Shown here: positions 16,945 through 28,100 of the stretch, piece by piece
How the letters are laid out: each line of letters starts with the position of its first letter
Numbering within the stretch: the stretch's first letter is position 1
DNA from: a bacterium
GTDB taxonomy: Bacteria; Babelota; Babeliae; Babelales; RVW-14
DNA length: 64,000 bases
Direction of reading: 5' to 3'
Assembly (NCBI GenBank): GCA_016699045.1
Contig: CP064957.1
Coordinates: 682,001-746,000, forward strand
Translations under genes and position numbers: made by a program
Notes under the pieces: generated by a model
The model's input: only the letters and a program-made list of their open reading frames with translations
Told to the model about the DNA's origin: nothing
Databases searched by the model: none

Positions 16945-18930
16945 ATGTTTAATAAAAAAAATAAATTCAAACTCTCATCACCGTTCAAGCCTGCGGGCAG
17001 CCAGCCAGAAGCAATTGTACAACTGAGTGAAAACAGACCAAGAAAGTCCACATTGCTTGGCGTAACCGGCTCCGGCAAAACCTTTACCCTGGCAAATGTA
17101 ATTGCTCAGCGTGGTAAAAGCGTACTCATTTTGTCGCCCAACAAAACGTTGGCGGCGCAGCTTTATGAAGAGTTTTCATTATTTTTCCCTGAAAATAAGG
17201 TGTGTTATTTTGTGAGTTATTACGATTACTACCAACCGGAATCGTACCTGCCGGCACAAGATATCTACATCGCCAAAGAAACTAAAATTAATACCGAAAT
17301 CGAACGGCTGCGCGTTGAAGCAACAGCGTCGATTATCAATCGCAACGACGTAATTGTTATTGCTTCAGTCTCCGCCATTTATTCGCTTGGTAACCCAACA
17401 GACTACCGCGAGCTTACTTTTCAAATTAAGGTCGACGATAAGATCTCGCGCAAAGAGTTTATTGAAAAGCTTATTTTTATTCAGTACAAACGCAACGACG
17501 TTGAACTCAGTTCGGGCTGTTTTCGCGTGGTGGGCAATGCCATCACCATCAATCTGCCGTACTTGCATGACAATGTCCGCGTAGAACTTTCGGGCAGTAA
17601 GATCGAGTTGATTGAGCTGGTAGACAAGCGCGAGCATAAAATTTTACAGGAACTTGATAATTTTTTGATCTTTCCCGCCAAACACTTTTTGACTACCAAA
17701 AACAAGCGCGAAACCGCTATCGAAAACATTAAGGAAGATTTGGAACGCGAGGCGGCTCAGCTTACTAACCCGCTCTACCGCGAGCGGCTCATCACCCGCA
17801 CCAAGCACGATATCGACATGATTACCGAAACCGGCTATTGCAGCGGTATTGAAAATTACTCCCGCTACTTTGACGGCCGCATGCCGGGCAGCGCGCCCTA
17901 CACTCTGTTTGATTTCTTTGATGAAGATTTTTTGCTGATTATCGACGAATCACACATTACCATTCCGCAGCTTGGCGGCATGTACAAGGGCGACTTTTCA
18001 CGCAAGCAGGCATTGATCGAGTATGGCTTTAGACTCAGAACGGCAGAAGACAACCGCCCACTCAAATTTGAAGAAATCGAAAAATTCTTTAATGACGTCA
18101 TTTTTGTTTCGGCCACGCCAAGCGAATACGAACTGAAAAACAGCGATCAAATCGTTCAACAGATTGCCCGCCCAACCGGGATTATTGATCCTGAAGTTAT
18201 TATGCGCCCGCGCGAAGGGCAAATTGAAGACCTGATTAAAGAAATCAAGGCAACCAATAAAAAAGGTTTCAGAACCCTGATTACCGTTTTGACTAAAAAA
18301 TCGGCCGAAGATCTTTCGCAATTTCTTGAAAATCAAAAATTAAAAGTCTGCTACCTGCATAGCGAAATTAAAACGCCACAGCGTACCGAGATTTTGCACA
18401 AGCTACGCTTAGGCGTTTTTGACTGCTTGGTTGGTATCAATCTTTTGCGTGAAGGCTTAGACTTGCCTGAAGTGGCACTGGTTGCAATCATGGATGCAGA
18501 CATTGAAGGCTTTTTGCGCAACGACCGTTCACTCATCCAAACAATAGGGCGAGCAGCACGAAACGCTGAAAGCAAAGTAATCTTGTATGCCGATAAAGTT
18601 ACTGCATCAATGAAACGCGCGCTTGATGAAACTAACCGACGTCGGGCTATTCAAAAAAAATATAATGAAGAACGTGGCATTACGCCAGAAACGGTTAAGC
18701 GCGAAGTTGCTAAAAGTATTTCAAAGCTCCAAGAAGCAATCAAGTCGGCATCCAAGTCAGAAAAACAGGGCAAAAAAATTAAGCCAAAAAATGCCGCGGA
18801 TGCACGCACCCTGATTACACAACTTGAAGTTGATATGCAACAAGCAGCAGAAGATTTAAATTTTGAACGCGCTATTGAATTGCGCGATCGTATTCTTGCA
18901 CTCCAAAAACAATTCTTAGAAAAAACATAA
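16945..18930 (+). CDS. uvrB: Excinuclease ABC subunit B
   Basis: A 661-residue protein of normal UvrB length. It is the damage-verification helicase of nucleotide excision repair and works with UvrA and UvrC. Walker A is GVTGSGKTFT (about 39-48). The beta-hairpin region YYDYYQPESYLP (about 92-103) inserts between the strands. The DEAD-like box is IIDESH, followed by FVSATP. Helicase motifs V and VI appear as GINLLREGLDLPEV and QTIGRAARN. The C-terminal UVR domain (LEVDMQQAAEDLNFERAIELRDRI) binds UvrC. Its stop overlaps the mutY start by one base (TAATG), making a DNA-repair operon. Confidence 0.97.
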   Translation: MFNKKNKFKLSSPFKPAGSQPEAIVQLSENRPRKSTLLGVTGSGKTFTLANVIAQRGKSVLILSPNKTLAAQLYEEFSLFFPENKVCYFVSYYDYYQPESYLPAQDIYIAKETKINTEIERLRVEATASIINRNDVIVIASVSAIYSLGNPTDYRELTFQIKVDDKISRKEFIEKLIFIQYKRNDVELSSGCFRVVGNAITINLPYLHDNVRVELSGSKIELIELVDKREHKILQELDNFLIFPAKHFLTTKNKRETAIENIKEDLEREAAQLTNPLYRERLITRTKHDIDMITETGYCSGIENYSRYFDGRMPGSAPYTLFDFFDEDFLLIIDESHITIPQLGGMYKGDFSRKQALIEYGFRLRTAEDNRPLKFEEIEKFFNDVIFVSATPSEYELKNSDQIVQQIARPTGIIDPEVIMRPREGQIEDLIKEIKATNKKGFRTLITVLTKKSAEDLSQFLENQKLKVCYLHSEIKTPQRTEILHKLRLGVFDCLVGINLLREGLDLPEVALVAIMDADIEGFLRNDRSLIQTIGRAARNAESKVILYADKVTASMKRALDETNRRRAIQKKYNEERGITPETVKREVAKSISKLQEAIKSASKSEKQGKKIKPKNAADARTLITQLEVDMQQAAEDLNFERAIELRDRILALQKQFLEKT

Positions 18931-19796
18931 TGCACAACATTAACTTAGAACAAGAATGTATTGATCTTTTTAAGGCGCAGGGCATGTCTGCTCAAACTAT
19001 TAGCGCTTTTCAGGAAGTTATTTACGATTACTACCAACGCAACGGCAGAACCTTTGCATGGCGGCAGGAGGTAACGCCCTACCGCGTTGTGGTTTCAGAA
19101 ATTATGTTGCAACAAACACAAACACATCGTGTTGCACAAAAATTTGATGCCTTCGTCGCGCACTTCCCAAATTTCAATCAACTCGCTGGCGCCCCATTTG
19201 AAGAAGTGCTCCGTCTTTGGAAAGGTTTGGGCTACAACCGCCGCGCTCTTAATTTGCAAAAAATAGCGCAGCATATCGCTCATCAATTTGAAAGTACCTT
19301 ACCAAACTGCCCTGCGACACTGGAAACGCTGCCCGGCATTGGCAAGGCAACGGCAGCTTCGATCTGTGCGTTTGCTCACAACAGGCCGACAGCATTTATT
19401 GAAACCAATATTCGAACGGTTTTTATTTATTTTTTCTATCGCCACAGCATTGCTATCAGCGATAAAGAACTTATGCCGCTTATTGAAAAAACGGTAGACA
19501 AAGAACAACCCCGCACCTGGTACTACGCCCTCATGGACTACGGCGTTATGCTGAAAAAAAATGTGGGCAACTTGTGCAAACTCAGCAAGCATTACACCAA
19601 ACAATCTAAATTTGAAGGCTCTGATCGTCAAATTCGCGGCATGATTTTACAGGTTTTACTTGAGCAACCACTCATTGCCGAACAAGAACTTATGCAAAAA
19701 ATTGATCGGCCAGCAGAACGAACCAGTACAATGCTTGAAGAACTGTACCAGGAAGGTTTTATTCAAAAAACACCTCGTGGTTTAAAGCTTGCATAA
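18930..19796 (+). CDS. mutY: MutY-like A/G-specific adenine glycosylase without FeS cluster
   Basis: A 288-residue HhH-GPD DNA glycosylase. MutY removes adenine mispaired with 8-oxoguanine. The catalytic Glu is in VVVSEIMLQQTQT (E57) and the helix-hairpin-helix is LPGIGKATA (134-142). The usual catalytic Asp position reads FIETNIRTV, giving E158. The Cys-x6-Cys-x2-Cys-x5-Cys cluster loop is missing: only one Cys is left in NLCKLSKHYTKQSKF. This is an FeS-free variant. The C-terminal Nudix-like 8-oxoG recognition domain is absent and replaced by a short winged-helix-like end (about 235-288). It is translationally coupled to uvrB. Exact substrate preference is uncertain. Confidence 0.8.
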   Translation: MHNINLEQECIDLFKAQGMSAQTISAFQEVIYDYYQRNGRTFAWRQEVTPYRVVVSEIMLQQTQTHRVAQKFDAFVAHFPNFNQLAGAPFEEVLRLWKGLGYNRRALNLQKIAQHIAHQFESTLPNCPATLETLPGIGKATAASICAFAHNRPTAFIETNIRTVFIYFFYRHSIAISDKELMPLIEKTVDKEQPRTWYYALMDYGVMLKKNVGNLCKLSKHYTKQSKFEGSDRQIRGMILQVLLEQPLIAEQELMQKIDRPAERTSTMLEELYQEGFIQKTPRGLKLA

Positions 19797-19851
19797 TGAA
19801 TCTCTTGTCCTCAAGCACTGCATTATCTTTTAAAACATTTTTTCCAAATTC

Positions 19852-19881
19852 TTGAGTTCTCGTTTCTCTTTGAACTAGGAT
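19852..19881 (+). promoter_or_regulatory. Possible promoter of the 1700-residue exported protein gene
   Basis: TTGAGT (19852-19857) and TAGGAT (19876-19881) are separated by 18 bases, about 57 bases before the start codon at 19938. The boxes match the sigma-70 consensus only partly. Confidence 0.33.
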
Positions 19882-19937
19882 AGTGAAAACTATTTTTAGT
19901 ATTTTAACGTTTCACCCTCAAAAAAGAGAGAATCGCG

Positions 19938-22900
19938 ATGAAACAAAAAAGAATGAATTCGTACTTAAGCTTTGGGCTCTTACTAAGCCTCTTGCTTGGC
20001 GTATCTCAGCCAATTTTTGCTGCCACAGCACAAGACCAGCAAAAACTTTTGGCCAAACAAGCAGCAGACCAAAAGAAGCTTCAACAACAACAAGCCGCGC
20101 TAGCTGCAAAACTGGCAGCAGATGCAAAAAAAAGAAAGCAACAACAGCAAAAAGATGCTCAAAAAAAATCCGGACAACCTTCAACTGACGATACACAACA
20201 AGACACAATCACAGAAACAAGCCCACAAGGAAAACTTTCTAAAGATCTTTTTACAGATTTGCCAGCCCTAAAACTAAACGCGATTGACCTTGCTTGTGGT
20301 GGAGATAATCCATTAATTTATGGCCTCACGCCCGATGGTAAAATTTTTCAACTTGCTAAAGATTGGAGTAGCTGGAATGATATCTCATCAACAACCCCTC
20401 TCGCAAATTTTTCTGTTGGTGCTGATGGCATTTTGTGGGGGCTTGATAAAGATGGCACATGTTGGTACCGCGAACAAGAAACATGGCAACAATTGAGCAA
20501 GCCAAATATTTCCGACTCTAATGCCAGCAAACAAAAATCCAAAACACCAAAACCTGTCGTTGCAAAATTTGTCCAATTATACGTTGGTAACAAAAACGAA
20601 ATTTGGGCTCGTGATTCAGACAACGTTTTATGGAGAAAGCAAAATCCCGTAACAACCAATTCTACCTGGCAAAAAATACCTGATGAGCAAGGTGTTTTTA
20701 TCAGCTGCGGCGGGGATGGTAAAGTTTTATTAGCAACTAACGACCAAACAATACGCACATTTAATCGCTTTCAAAAAAAATGGAAAACTATTATTAAACC
20801 AACATCTTTTGGCATGGGAAATCCATTTAAAATATCGATAAAAGACAAACTTAATACCTTATTTTTAGATTACAGCAAACAAGCTTGGCTCTTAAAAGCT
20901 GGAGCAAGCGGCCTCAGAAAAAACGACTGGCTTTCAATTGAAAGCTCCGGCTCATTTAAAGACATCTCAATTGGTTATGACGGCACCATAGTAGCAATCG
21001 ACAATAAAGATCGCCTGATTACTTATAAGCCAGGCAAAGATGCCGTGAATGCATTAAACACAGCACGCGGCCCTGTTATTCGCAGCTCACAAATGGTCCG
21101 CATTATTACCGGTCCAAACAGTGATTTTATGCGTGCATGGACCAATGCAGACAGTTACTATGACCAAAATGCTCAAGCAGACCCACCGGCAAATTTTGTA
21201 CAAATACTGGTTGGTAGTTTAGAAAAAGGCATGGTAACGCTGGACAAAAAACCATCTTCTGATGCACTACAAAGCACAGATAGTACTACCGAAGCACAAG
21301 ATACTACATCAAAAACAAGTAGCGAAGCAGCAAAACAATTAGCCGCAGTCGAGGAGGAAAAAAAGAAAAAAGCCGAACAAAAATTATCTCCCCAGGAAAA
21401 GAAAAAATTAAAAGAAGACAACACCATTAACCTTGAAAATACCAAAGACAAGCGACAAGATATTGGCTGCTTTTTTAGTATTACAAAAGCGGCAGACGAT
21501 AATTCAACTGATGTTATTAATTTTGGTGATACTGTCAGCATCTGGTCGCTTTACGCCGTTGAAGGAAATGATAAAAAAGCCGGCTCTTTAGGTAAAGAAT
21601 GGAAATGGTGGACAAGTGATGGCCATTATTTAATGAAGCCAAATCAACAAGATATTCACGTTTCTTTAATCAATCATCCACACGCTCAAGATGGCTGGCA
21701 AACATTTAAACTGGTAAGTCCATACAACCAAACCGGCCCAATCCGCTCAAATGATACCGTTATCATTCAAAGTATGGCACCACAATCTCAAGAAAAAAAT
21801 GTGTGGGTAAATCAATACAACTGGATGAATGCCGACGCCAGCAACCCAAGCTTTTTTGAACTCGCCGTTGCATCAAAAGACGTTTCTTTATGGGCTCAAG
21901 ATTTTTATGGTCAACAAGACCTTGGCGGCGCACAATATTTTACTTTGCAAGCAATCAACTCAGAATCAGATGTTCCTGATACCGGGATTTCAGCAAATAT
22001 AAAAAATCCTAAACAAGCTGCACGAGATGTTTACAACAGTATTAAGAGCGACCAATTTTGGGCAGATAAATCGTTGGCAACAACAACCATTACAAAATCG
22101 TTAATTAAATCTGAATTAACATCAGGTCTTGGTGTCGTGAGAGAGTTACGCAATGATACGGACTATCCAATCAAAACAAGTGGTCTTGGTATCTGCCCTC
22201 TGCACGATTCTATTCTCAATAAAAAATATGAACTTCTCGAGCCATTAATCCTTGAAGGCTTTGCAAAAGAACCTTCAATTGCTGACTTTGGCCCAGACCG
22301 CATGATCACGCTCAATAAAATGTTTAGCAGAGGTTTTGCATGGCTCGACACATCACTTGAAAAACCGGGCCAAGCAACAATAAGTTTTCTTGCACGAGCT
22401 GGAGATAGCGGTGGCATTGAGGTTGTTTTTGACACCAAAGGTGGCACTGCGGCAAAATGGCATATTATTATTGGCGGATCCAACAATACAACATCCCAAA
22501 TCTTACTTGACGGCAAACTCATAGCAGAAGCACCACTGGCACGCGCCGTCCCTGGCAGATTTATTCCTTACTGGGTTTCAGTCAATAATGGTTTGATTCT
22601 TGTCGGGATTGGCACACCAGGTACTGGCATTTTTATGTCTGGGTTAATGCCTGAAGCCGTTCCTGTCAATCGTGTTGGTTTGAGCTCTCATGACGGACCT
22701 GTTGATTATACCGAAGTACAACTTGGGCAAGCAGTCCACGCGATTGCTGAAGAAGAAATTTATTCAAAAGTACAACACGATATCGTATTATCAGCAAATA
22801 GCAAAACAACAAGCCTTATCGATATTCCTGTGCGTTTGCCAAATGAAGCAAGTGTTGCCTTTACCGCGCAAGCAGAGCATGACCTCACCGTTGTACTACA

Positions 22901-25040
22901 AAATAAAAAAGGTAAAAATAACTACAAAATTATTATTGATGCCGATGCGCAAAAGTTAATTAAAATTGAACGCAATGGCAAAATAGTACACCAATTATTA
23001 ACCGCATCACTACCAACGGCACACGTTTCAAAAGATACACCTACTGATTTCTGGGTAAGTATTTTTGGTGGCGCACTTATGGTCGGGCAAGGCAAAATCG
23101 GCGACAACCTCTTGATCGCATGGCAAGACCCTGAAGAATTTAGCGACATTACACAAGTCGGCTTTGCTCCTTCTAATCATGAGCAAAAAATTAGCAATAT
23201 AGAAGTTGCCCCACCAGTTAGCATTGGCCTTGAAAAAAAACCAGTTACGTACGAACAACAAATACGACGCTTTCCGTACAAAGGAACGATGACTGTCCAT
23301 CGACCATTTAGATATGAGTTCATTCAAACTGATGTAAAAGTCACCATGAAAGATATGGTAAGCGGCAAAACATTTAGCGTTTTAAGCACACCACAACAAG
23401 GCGCATCATATGTCTTTATGATCAATATCGATCAAATTGGATTACCATCAATACAACTGATGCAACAGCCAGAAGATGCACCAGGAAAAATAACCCTTGA
23501 AAAGGGGGCTATCTTGCGTGAAATAGAAGCGCACCACGTAGCAGAAATTGCGAATGCAAAAGGTAGTGTTTTAGAAGCAGCAGGACAAGCAACATTACAA
23601 GCTGGTGGTAGCTTTGGTATGTCACCAAACATGATCATGTCTCTTGCAGGCCTTGCATTAAGTGCTTCAGGTATCGGTATGGCAACAGGTGCTGCGAGCA
23701 TAAAAGCGGGCGGACAAACCAAATCTGCCCATTTGATGGCGGAAGCTTCAAAAGCACGTGCTGATGCACAATTTGGGTTCCGCGCTCACAATAGCTATGT
23801 TTACGTTGAGCAACCAAGTAAAGAATTTGGCGCAAGCGAAACTATTCCTGCAGAAGCTCAACAAAATGCTGCAACGGTCAGTCAATTACTTGGCGAAACC
23901 AAAAAATTTACCTTCTCTGATCCTAATAACTATTCAATCTTGTTAAAAATTTACATTGATATATTGCGCAACATAACACATCCATTTGTTGTTGACAGCA
24001 AAGTAATTAAAGATAATATTTTTGATGATCTTGACCAAGCAAGACAATACTATCCAAACAATCCAGATCAACTCATGGTCATTCTTGATGTGTTGGTACG
24101 GGCTTATTCAAATTCTTACCTTGTTGATGAACAAAATAAACGCGATAAAGCAGCAAAAGATCGTTGGTATTTCACGATTGCAGACATTGGAAAAGCATTC
24201 TTAAATGCCTCACTGCAAGATCCTGACTTTGTCTTTACTATACCACCACTTTATGGCGAATATCTGTGGATTCCATGGGAAGTAAAAAAACCAAACATTG
24301 GTTGGCTTATTTTTGAAGTACAAGGACAAAGCGATGCTTTTGTATGCTTTTCCGAAGACGCAGTCAGTGTTCGCAATACCGACACAGAGCTTTACGAACT
24401 GGTAATTGGCGGTTGGGAAAATAGCAAAAATGTTATTCGAATAAAAAGTCTTGGTCGTTCAGCAACAGAAATTGATATCACCAAATCAGCTCTAAAAACA
24501 TCACAACTCTCTCAACGAGATTTCAAAGCTTATTGGGTTGGTTTTAATGATGGCATGATCAGCATGGGCTCTGGTGACCAAGTTGGACAAAATATTATTG
24601 CCGAATGGCAGGACCCTTATCCTTGGAAAACAATTAAATTTATTGGCATAAGCACCTGGGACGTACCACTGCAATTTAGAAATGTTTACACCGCGGAAGG
24701 AATAGAAGCCTCAAAAACAATGACTCCGCAAGCAACCCCACTTCCACAACCAGAAGCACTGTCTGAACAAGAACAAGCAGCTCTTGCTGCTTACCAAGGA
24801 GCTCAAGTAGCAGGCTCTCAAAATATTACATCACAGCCGCAAAACTTTAAAGAAGTACAAGCTCAGGGATTCACGCCACAACAAGCTTACAAACAAGGCG
24901 ATGATGCACAAACCGGCTATTTGATGCGACCAGGTGTCGGATATCCTGCAGGATATCCTGCAACAACCGGATACCCTACTGGCTATCCTCAGCAAATGCA
25001 ACAAATACCACCAATAGTCCCACAAATTAGAACACACTAA
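19938..25040 (+). CDS. Giant exported tectonin/FAMeT multidomain protein, copy 1
   Basis: A 1700-residue protein. A signal peptide (1-28, ending PIFA) is followed by a Gln/Ala/Lys-rich coiled segment (30-75). Residues about 115-370 hold tectonin-like propeller repeats (DLACGGDNPLIYGLTPDG, NFSVGADGILWGLDKDG, DISIGYDGTIVAIDN). A domain near 505-640 starts DIGCFFSI and contains WSLYAVEG. Three segments resemble FAMeT (Methyltransf_FA, PF12248) domains: about 800-930, 964-1090 and 1440-1587, the last with IGGWENSKNVIRIK and AYWVGFNDGMISMG. A hydrophobic Gly/Ala stretch (1230-1260) could span or insert into a membrane. The end is Pro/Gln-rich with GYP repeats. These modules often bind carbohydrate or lipid surfaces. 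Function is unknown; a surface or host-contact role is inferred. Confidence 0.75.
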   Translation: MKQKRMNSYLSFGLLLSLLLGVSQPIFAATAQDQQKLLAKQAADQKKLQQQQAALAAKLAADAKKRKQQQQKDAQKKSGQPSTDDTQQDTITETSPQGKLSKDLFTDLPALKLNAIDLACGGDNPLIYGLTPDGKIFQLAKDWSSWNDISSTTPLANFSVGADGILWGLDKDGTCWYREQETWQQLSKPNISDSNASKQKSKTPKPVVAKFVQLYVGNKNEIWARDSDNVLWRKQNPVTTNSTWQKIPDEQGVFISCGGDGKVLLATNDQTIRTFNRFQKKWKTIIKPTSFGMGNPFKISIKDKLNTLFLDYSKQAWLLKAGASGLRKNDWLSIESSGSFKDISIGYDGTIVAIDNKDRLITYKPGKDAVNALNTARGPVIRSSQMVRIITGPNSDFMRAWTNADSYYDQNAQADPPANFVQILVGSLEKGMVTLDKKPSSDALQSTDSTTEAQDTTSKTSSEAAKQLAAVEEEKKKKAEQKLSPQEKKKLKEDNTINLENTKDKRQDIGCFFSITKAADDNSTDVINFGDTVSIWSLYAVEGNDKKAGSLGKEWKWWTSDGHYLMKPNQQDIHVSLINHPHAQDGWQTFKLVSPYNQTGPIRSNDTVIIQSMAPQSQEKNVWVNQYNWMNADASNPSFFELAVASKDVSLWAQDFYGQQDLGGAQYFTLQAINSESDVPDTGISANIKNPKQAARDVYNSIKSDQFWADKSLATTTITKSLIKSELTSGLGVVRELRNDTDYPIKTSGLGICPLHDSILNKKYELLEPLILEGFAKEPSIADFGPDRMITLNKMFSRGFAWLDTSLEKPGQATISFLARAGDSGGIEVVFDTKGGTAAKWHIIIGGSNNTTSQILLDGKLIAEAPLARAVPGRFIPYWVSVNNGLILVGIGTPGTGIFMSGLMPEAVPVNRVGLSSHDGPVDYTEVQLGQAVHAIAEEEIYSKVQHDIVLSANSKTTSLIDIPVRLPNEASVAFTAQAEHDLTVVLQNKKGKNNYKIIIDADAQKLIKIERNGKIVHQLLTASLPTAHVSKDTPTDFWVSIFGGALMVGQGKIGDNLLIAWQDPEEFSDITQVGFAPSNHEQKISNIEVAPPVSIGLEKKPVTYEQQIRRFPYKGTMTVHRPFRYEFIQTDVKVTMKDMVSGKTFSVLSTPQQGASYVFMINIDQIGLPSIQLMQQPEDAPGKITLEKGAILREIEAHHVAEIANAKGSVLEAAGQATLQAGGSFGMSPNMIMSLAGLALSASGIGMATGAASIKAGGQTKSAHLMAEASKARADAQFGFRAHNSYVYVEQPSKEFGASETIPAEAQQNAATVSQLLGETKKFTFSDPNNYSILLKIYIDILRNITHPFVVDSKVIKDNIFDDLDQARQYYPNNPDQLMVILDVLVRAYSNSYLVDEQNKRDKAAKDRWYFTIADIGKAFLNASLQDPDFVFTIPPLYGEYLWIPWEVKKPNIGWLIFEVQGQSDAFVCFSEDAVSVRNTDTELYELVIGGWENSKNVIRIKSLGRSATEIDITKSALKTSQLSQRDFKAYWVGFNDGMISMGSGDQVGQNIIAEWQDPYPWKTIKFIGISTWDVPLQFRNVYTAEGIEASKTMTPQATPLPQPEALSEQEQAALAAYQGAQVAGSQNITSQPQNFKEVQAQGFTPQQAYKQGDDAQTGYLMRPGVGYPAGYPATTGYPTGYPQQMQQIPPIVPQIRTH

Positions 25041-25068
25041 TATTTACTCGTAATTTATTTGCTTATTA

Positions 25069-25102
25069 AAAAAGGCCCTCATTATTCGAGGGCCTTTTTT
25101 AA
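25069..25102 (+). terminator. Intrinsic terminator
   Basis: AAAGGCCCTC and GAGGGCCTTT form a perfect stem around ATTATTC, followed by TTTAAT. It separates the two giant paralogs, so each probably has its own transcript. Confidence 0.85.
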
Positions 25103-25199
25103 TAGATGCTTCAAATTTGCAAGAAAATTTTTGTACTATAAACCTGCAAGCTCTTTTAAATAGATAAATCTTTTACCCCAAAACCACGAGAGACAAACC

Positions 25200-28100
25200 A
25201 TGCTTAAACAAAAAAATTATAATTTTTTTCTGCTCATTTTTTTAATTATTGAGCTCTGTAACTGCCAGAACATAGCAGCCAATACAGCAATCACACCAGA
25301 CAGCACAACTTCATCAAAAGCAACAGATGCTATCAAAGATACACTCGCAACAATTTTAGCTCCCGACGAACCACAACAAACAATTTCAAGCAATTTGTTC
25401 GTTCCATTACCCTCTTCAAATTTACAAGCTATCGATATTGCTTGTGGTGGCGATAATCCATTAATTTTTGGGCTCTCTGCTGATGGCAAATTATTAAAAC
25501 TCAGCAAAGATTGGAACAGTTGGACAGATATCTCGCCAACGAATGTACTCAAAAATTTTTCGGTTGGTGCTGATGGCACAATCTGGTGTCTTGATGACAC
25601 CAATAATTACTGGTATCAAGAAAGTGGTCAAACAACATGGCAACAAATAAAAACAACACCTAACAAAACAGCAAAATCTATACCTGCCCAACTGAGCGTT
25701 GGTAATAAAAATGAGATATGGGCTCGAGACACTTCCAACAATCTTTGGCGTAAAAAGAACCCGGTGACTCAAGAAACCACCTGGCAAAAAATTCCTGAGC
25801 AAGGCGTACATATAGCGTGTGGCGGTGATGGCAAAGTCTTACTTGTTACTAAAAACCAAGTTATTCGCACATTTAATCGCTTTAAAAAAATATGGGAAGA
25901 TATTATCAGGCCCGCAACATTTAACATGGGCAATCCAAAAAAAATCTTCGTCAAAGATACCTTCAACACCATATTTCTTGATTATGAAAACCGCGCTTGG
26001 AAACTTGTCCCCGGGGCAAGCGGCAAACGAAAAAGTGATTGGATAGCAATACAAAGCACCAATAATTTTAATGATATCGCCATTGGCTATGACGGCACAA
26101 TCGTGGCAATAGACGGGCAAAAAAATCTTCTTGTTTATAAACCAACACCAAGCGATATCGCAATGCTAGCCATAGCACAAGGACCAGAGCTTCGTGGCAC
26201 ACAAATGGCACGCATTATTGCGGGACCAAATGTTGATTTTATGCGCGTTTGGACCCATGCCGACAGTTATTATGACCAAGATGCACAAGCAAGCCCTCCA
26301 AACAATTTTGTTGAATTATTAGTTGGCAGTCTTGGCACAGGTCCTGTAAAAATTGCACTATCTGCAGAAATGCAAGACAGTCTTATAGACATTGAAGAAA
26401 CTAAAATTGAAAAGGAAACAAAGAAAGCTAAACAAGCGACTTCAGAAGCGGGCAAAAAAATACAAGCAACTCAGCAACTTAAAGAAAAAAAAGAAACTCA
26501 AAAAAAGAAAGATCAACAAGTAAAAAACTTTAATGCCCAAGACAAGCGCCAAGATATTGGTTGTTTTTTTACACTCACTACAGCAAATGATGATAAAGCA
26601 AATAATGTTATTAATTTTGGCGACACAGTAACCATTTGGTCGCTTTATGCCGTTGAAGGAAATACTAAAAAAGCAGGTCCATTAGGCAAAGAATGGAAAT
26701 GGTGGGTTAATGATAGTCATTATTTACTTAAGCCTGATCAATGCGATCTTCGCGTTTCATTACTCAACCACCCACATGCGCAAGATGGTTGGCAAACGTT
26801 TAAAATTATAAGTCCCTACAATCAAACAGGGCCTATACATTCCCGCGATACGGTCATCCTTCAAAGCATGGCGCCACAGACACAAGAACGAAATCTTTGG
26901 GTTAATCAATTTAGTTGGGCTAATCCAGATACTAAAAATCTCACCAGCTTTGAACTAGCGGTCGCTACCAAAGATGCAAGTCACTGGCCCGATGATTTTT
27001 ATGGTCAACAAGATCTTGGCGGCGCTCAATATTTTTCCATTCAAGCAATAAATTCAGCTGCTGATATCCCGGACACTGGCATTTCAAGCAACACCAAAAA
27101 TCCACAACAAACAGCGCGAGACATTTTTATGTTTCTTCAGGGAAATCAATTTTGGTATGATAAAAAACTAGCGACAACAAGTGTCAGCAAGTCTCTTGTG
27201 AAATCAGAATTAACGGCAGGATTTGGCGTTGTTAGCCAGATCAATAATAACACCGCCTATCCATTAAAAACAAACCGTTTTGGTACTTTAATGCAAACAG
27301 CAAAACTTGTTAATCAAAAATATGAATTATTAGAACCTTTGATTCTTGAAGGCTTTGCAAAAGAACCTCCAATTACAGGATTTGGACCAAGCAAAATGAT
27401 CACTCTTGATAAAATGTTTAGCAAAGGTATTGCATGGATTGATACACCATTGGCAATTCCTGGCAAAGCCATGATCTCATTTCTTGCTCAAGCTACCGAC
27501 CGTGGCGGCATAGAAGTTATTTTCAATACCGAAGAAAATACCGAAGCATTATGGCAAATTATTATTGGTGGTCTTAATAATACAACATCTCAAATTTTAT
27601 TTAATGGAAAACTTATTGCTGAAGCTACAGATTCTCACATAATGCCAGGCCGCTTTGTTCCTTACTGGGTTTCTATCAACAACGGACTCATGCTTGTTGG
27701 CGCTGGAACGCCTGGCAGCGGCATTATAATGTCGGCATACATTCCCAACGCTGCAGCCGTTACTTATGTTGGCTTGAGCTCGCACGATGGCCCTGTTGAT
27801 TACGCTGAAGTTCAAGTGGGAACCGCACTTCATGCGATTGCAGAAAAAGAAACTTACACAAAAGTGGAACATGACATTACACTGACAGCTGACGATAAAA
27901 AAATTACGTTTATTGATGTGCCAGTACGTATTTCAAATGAAGCAAGTATTGCGTTTACTGCACATGCAAAATATTCAGTAGCCGTTGTTTTAGAAAATAA
28001 AAAAGGCGATCGATACAAAGTTATTATTGGCGCCGAGCATAACAGATTTTTACAAATCGAACGAAATGGTACCGTTGTATACCAACTATTAACAGATTTG

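Noticed and set aside
24938..25010. GYP-coding repeat as a CRISPR-like or minisatellite array
   Set aside because: Units are short, irregular and in frame; it is a low-complexity protein tail.
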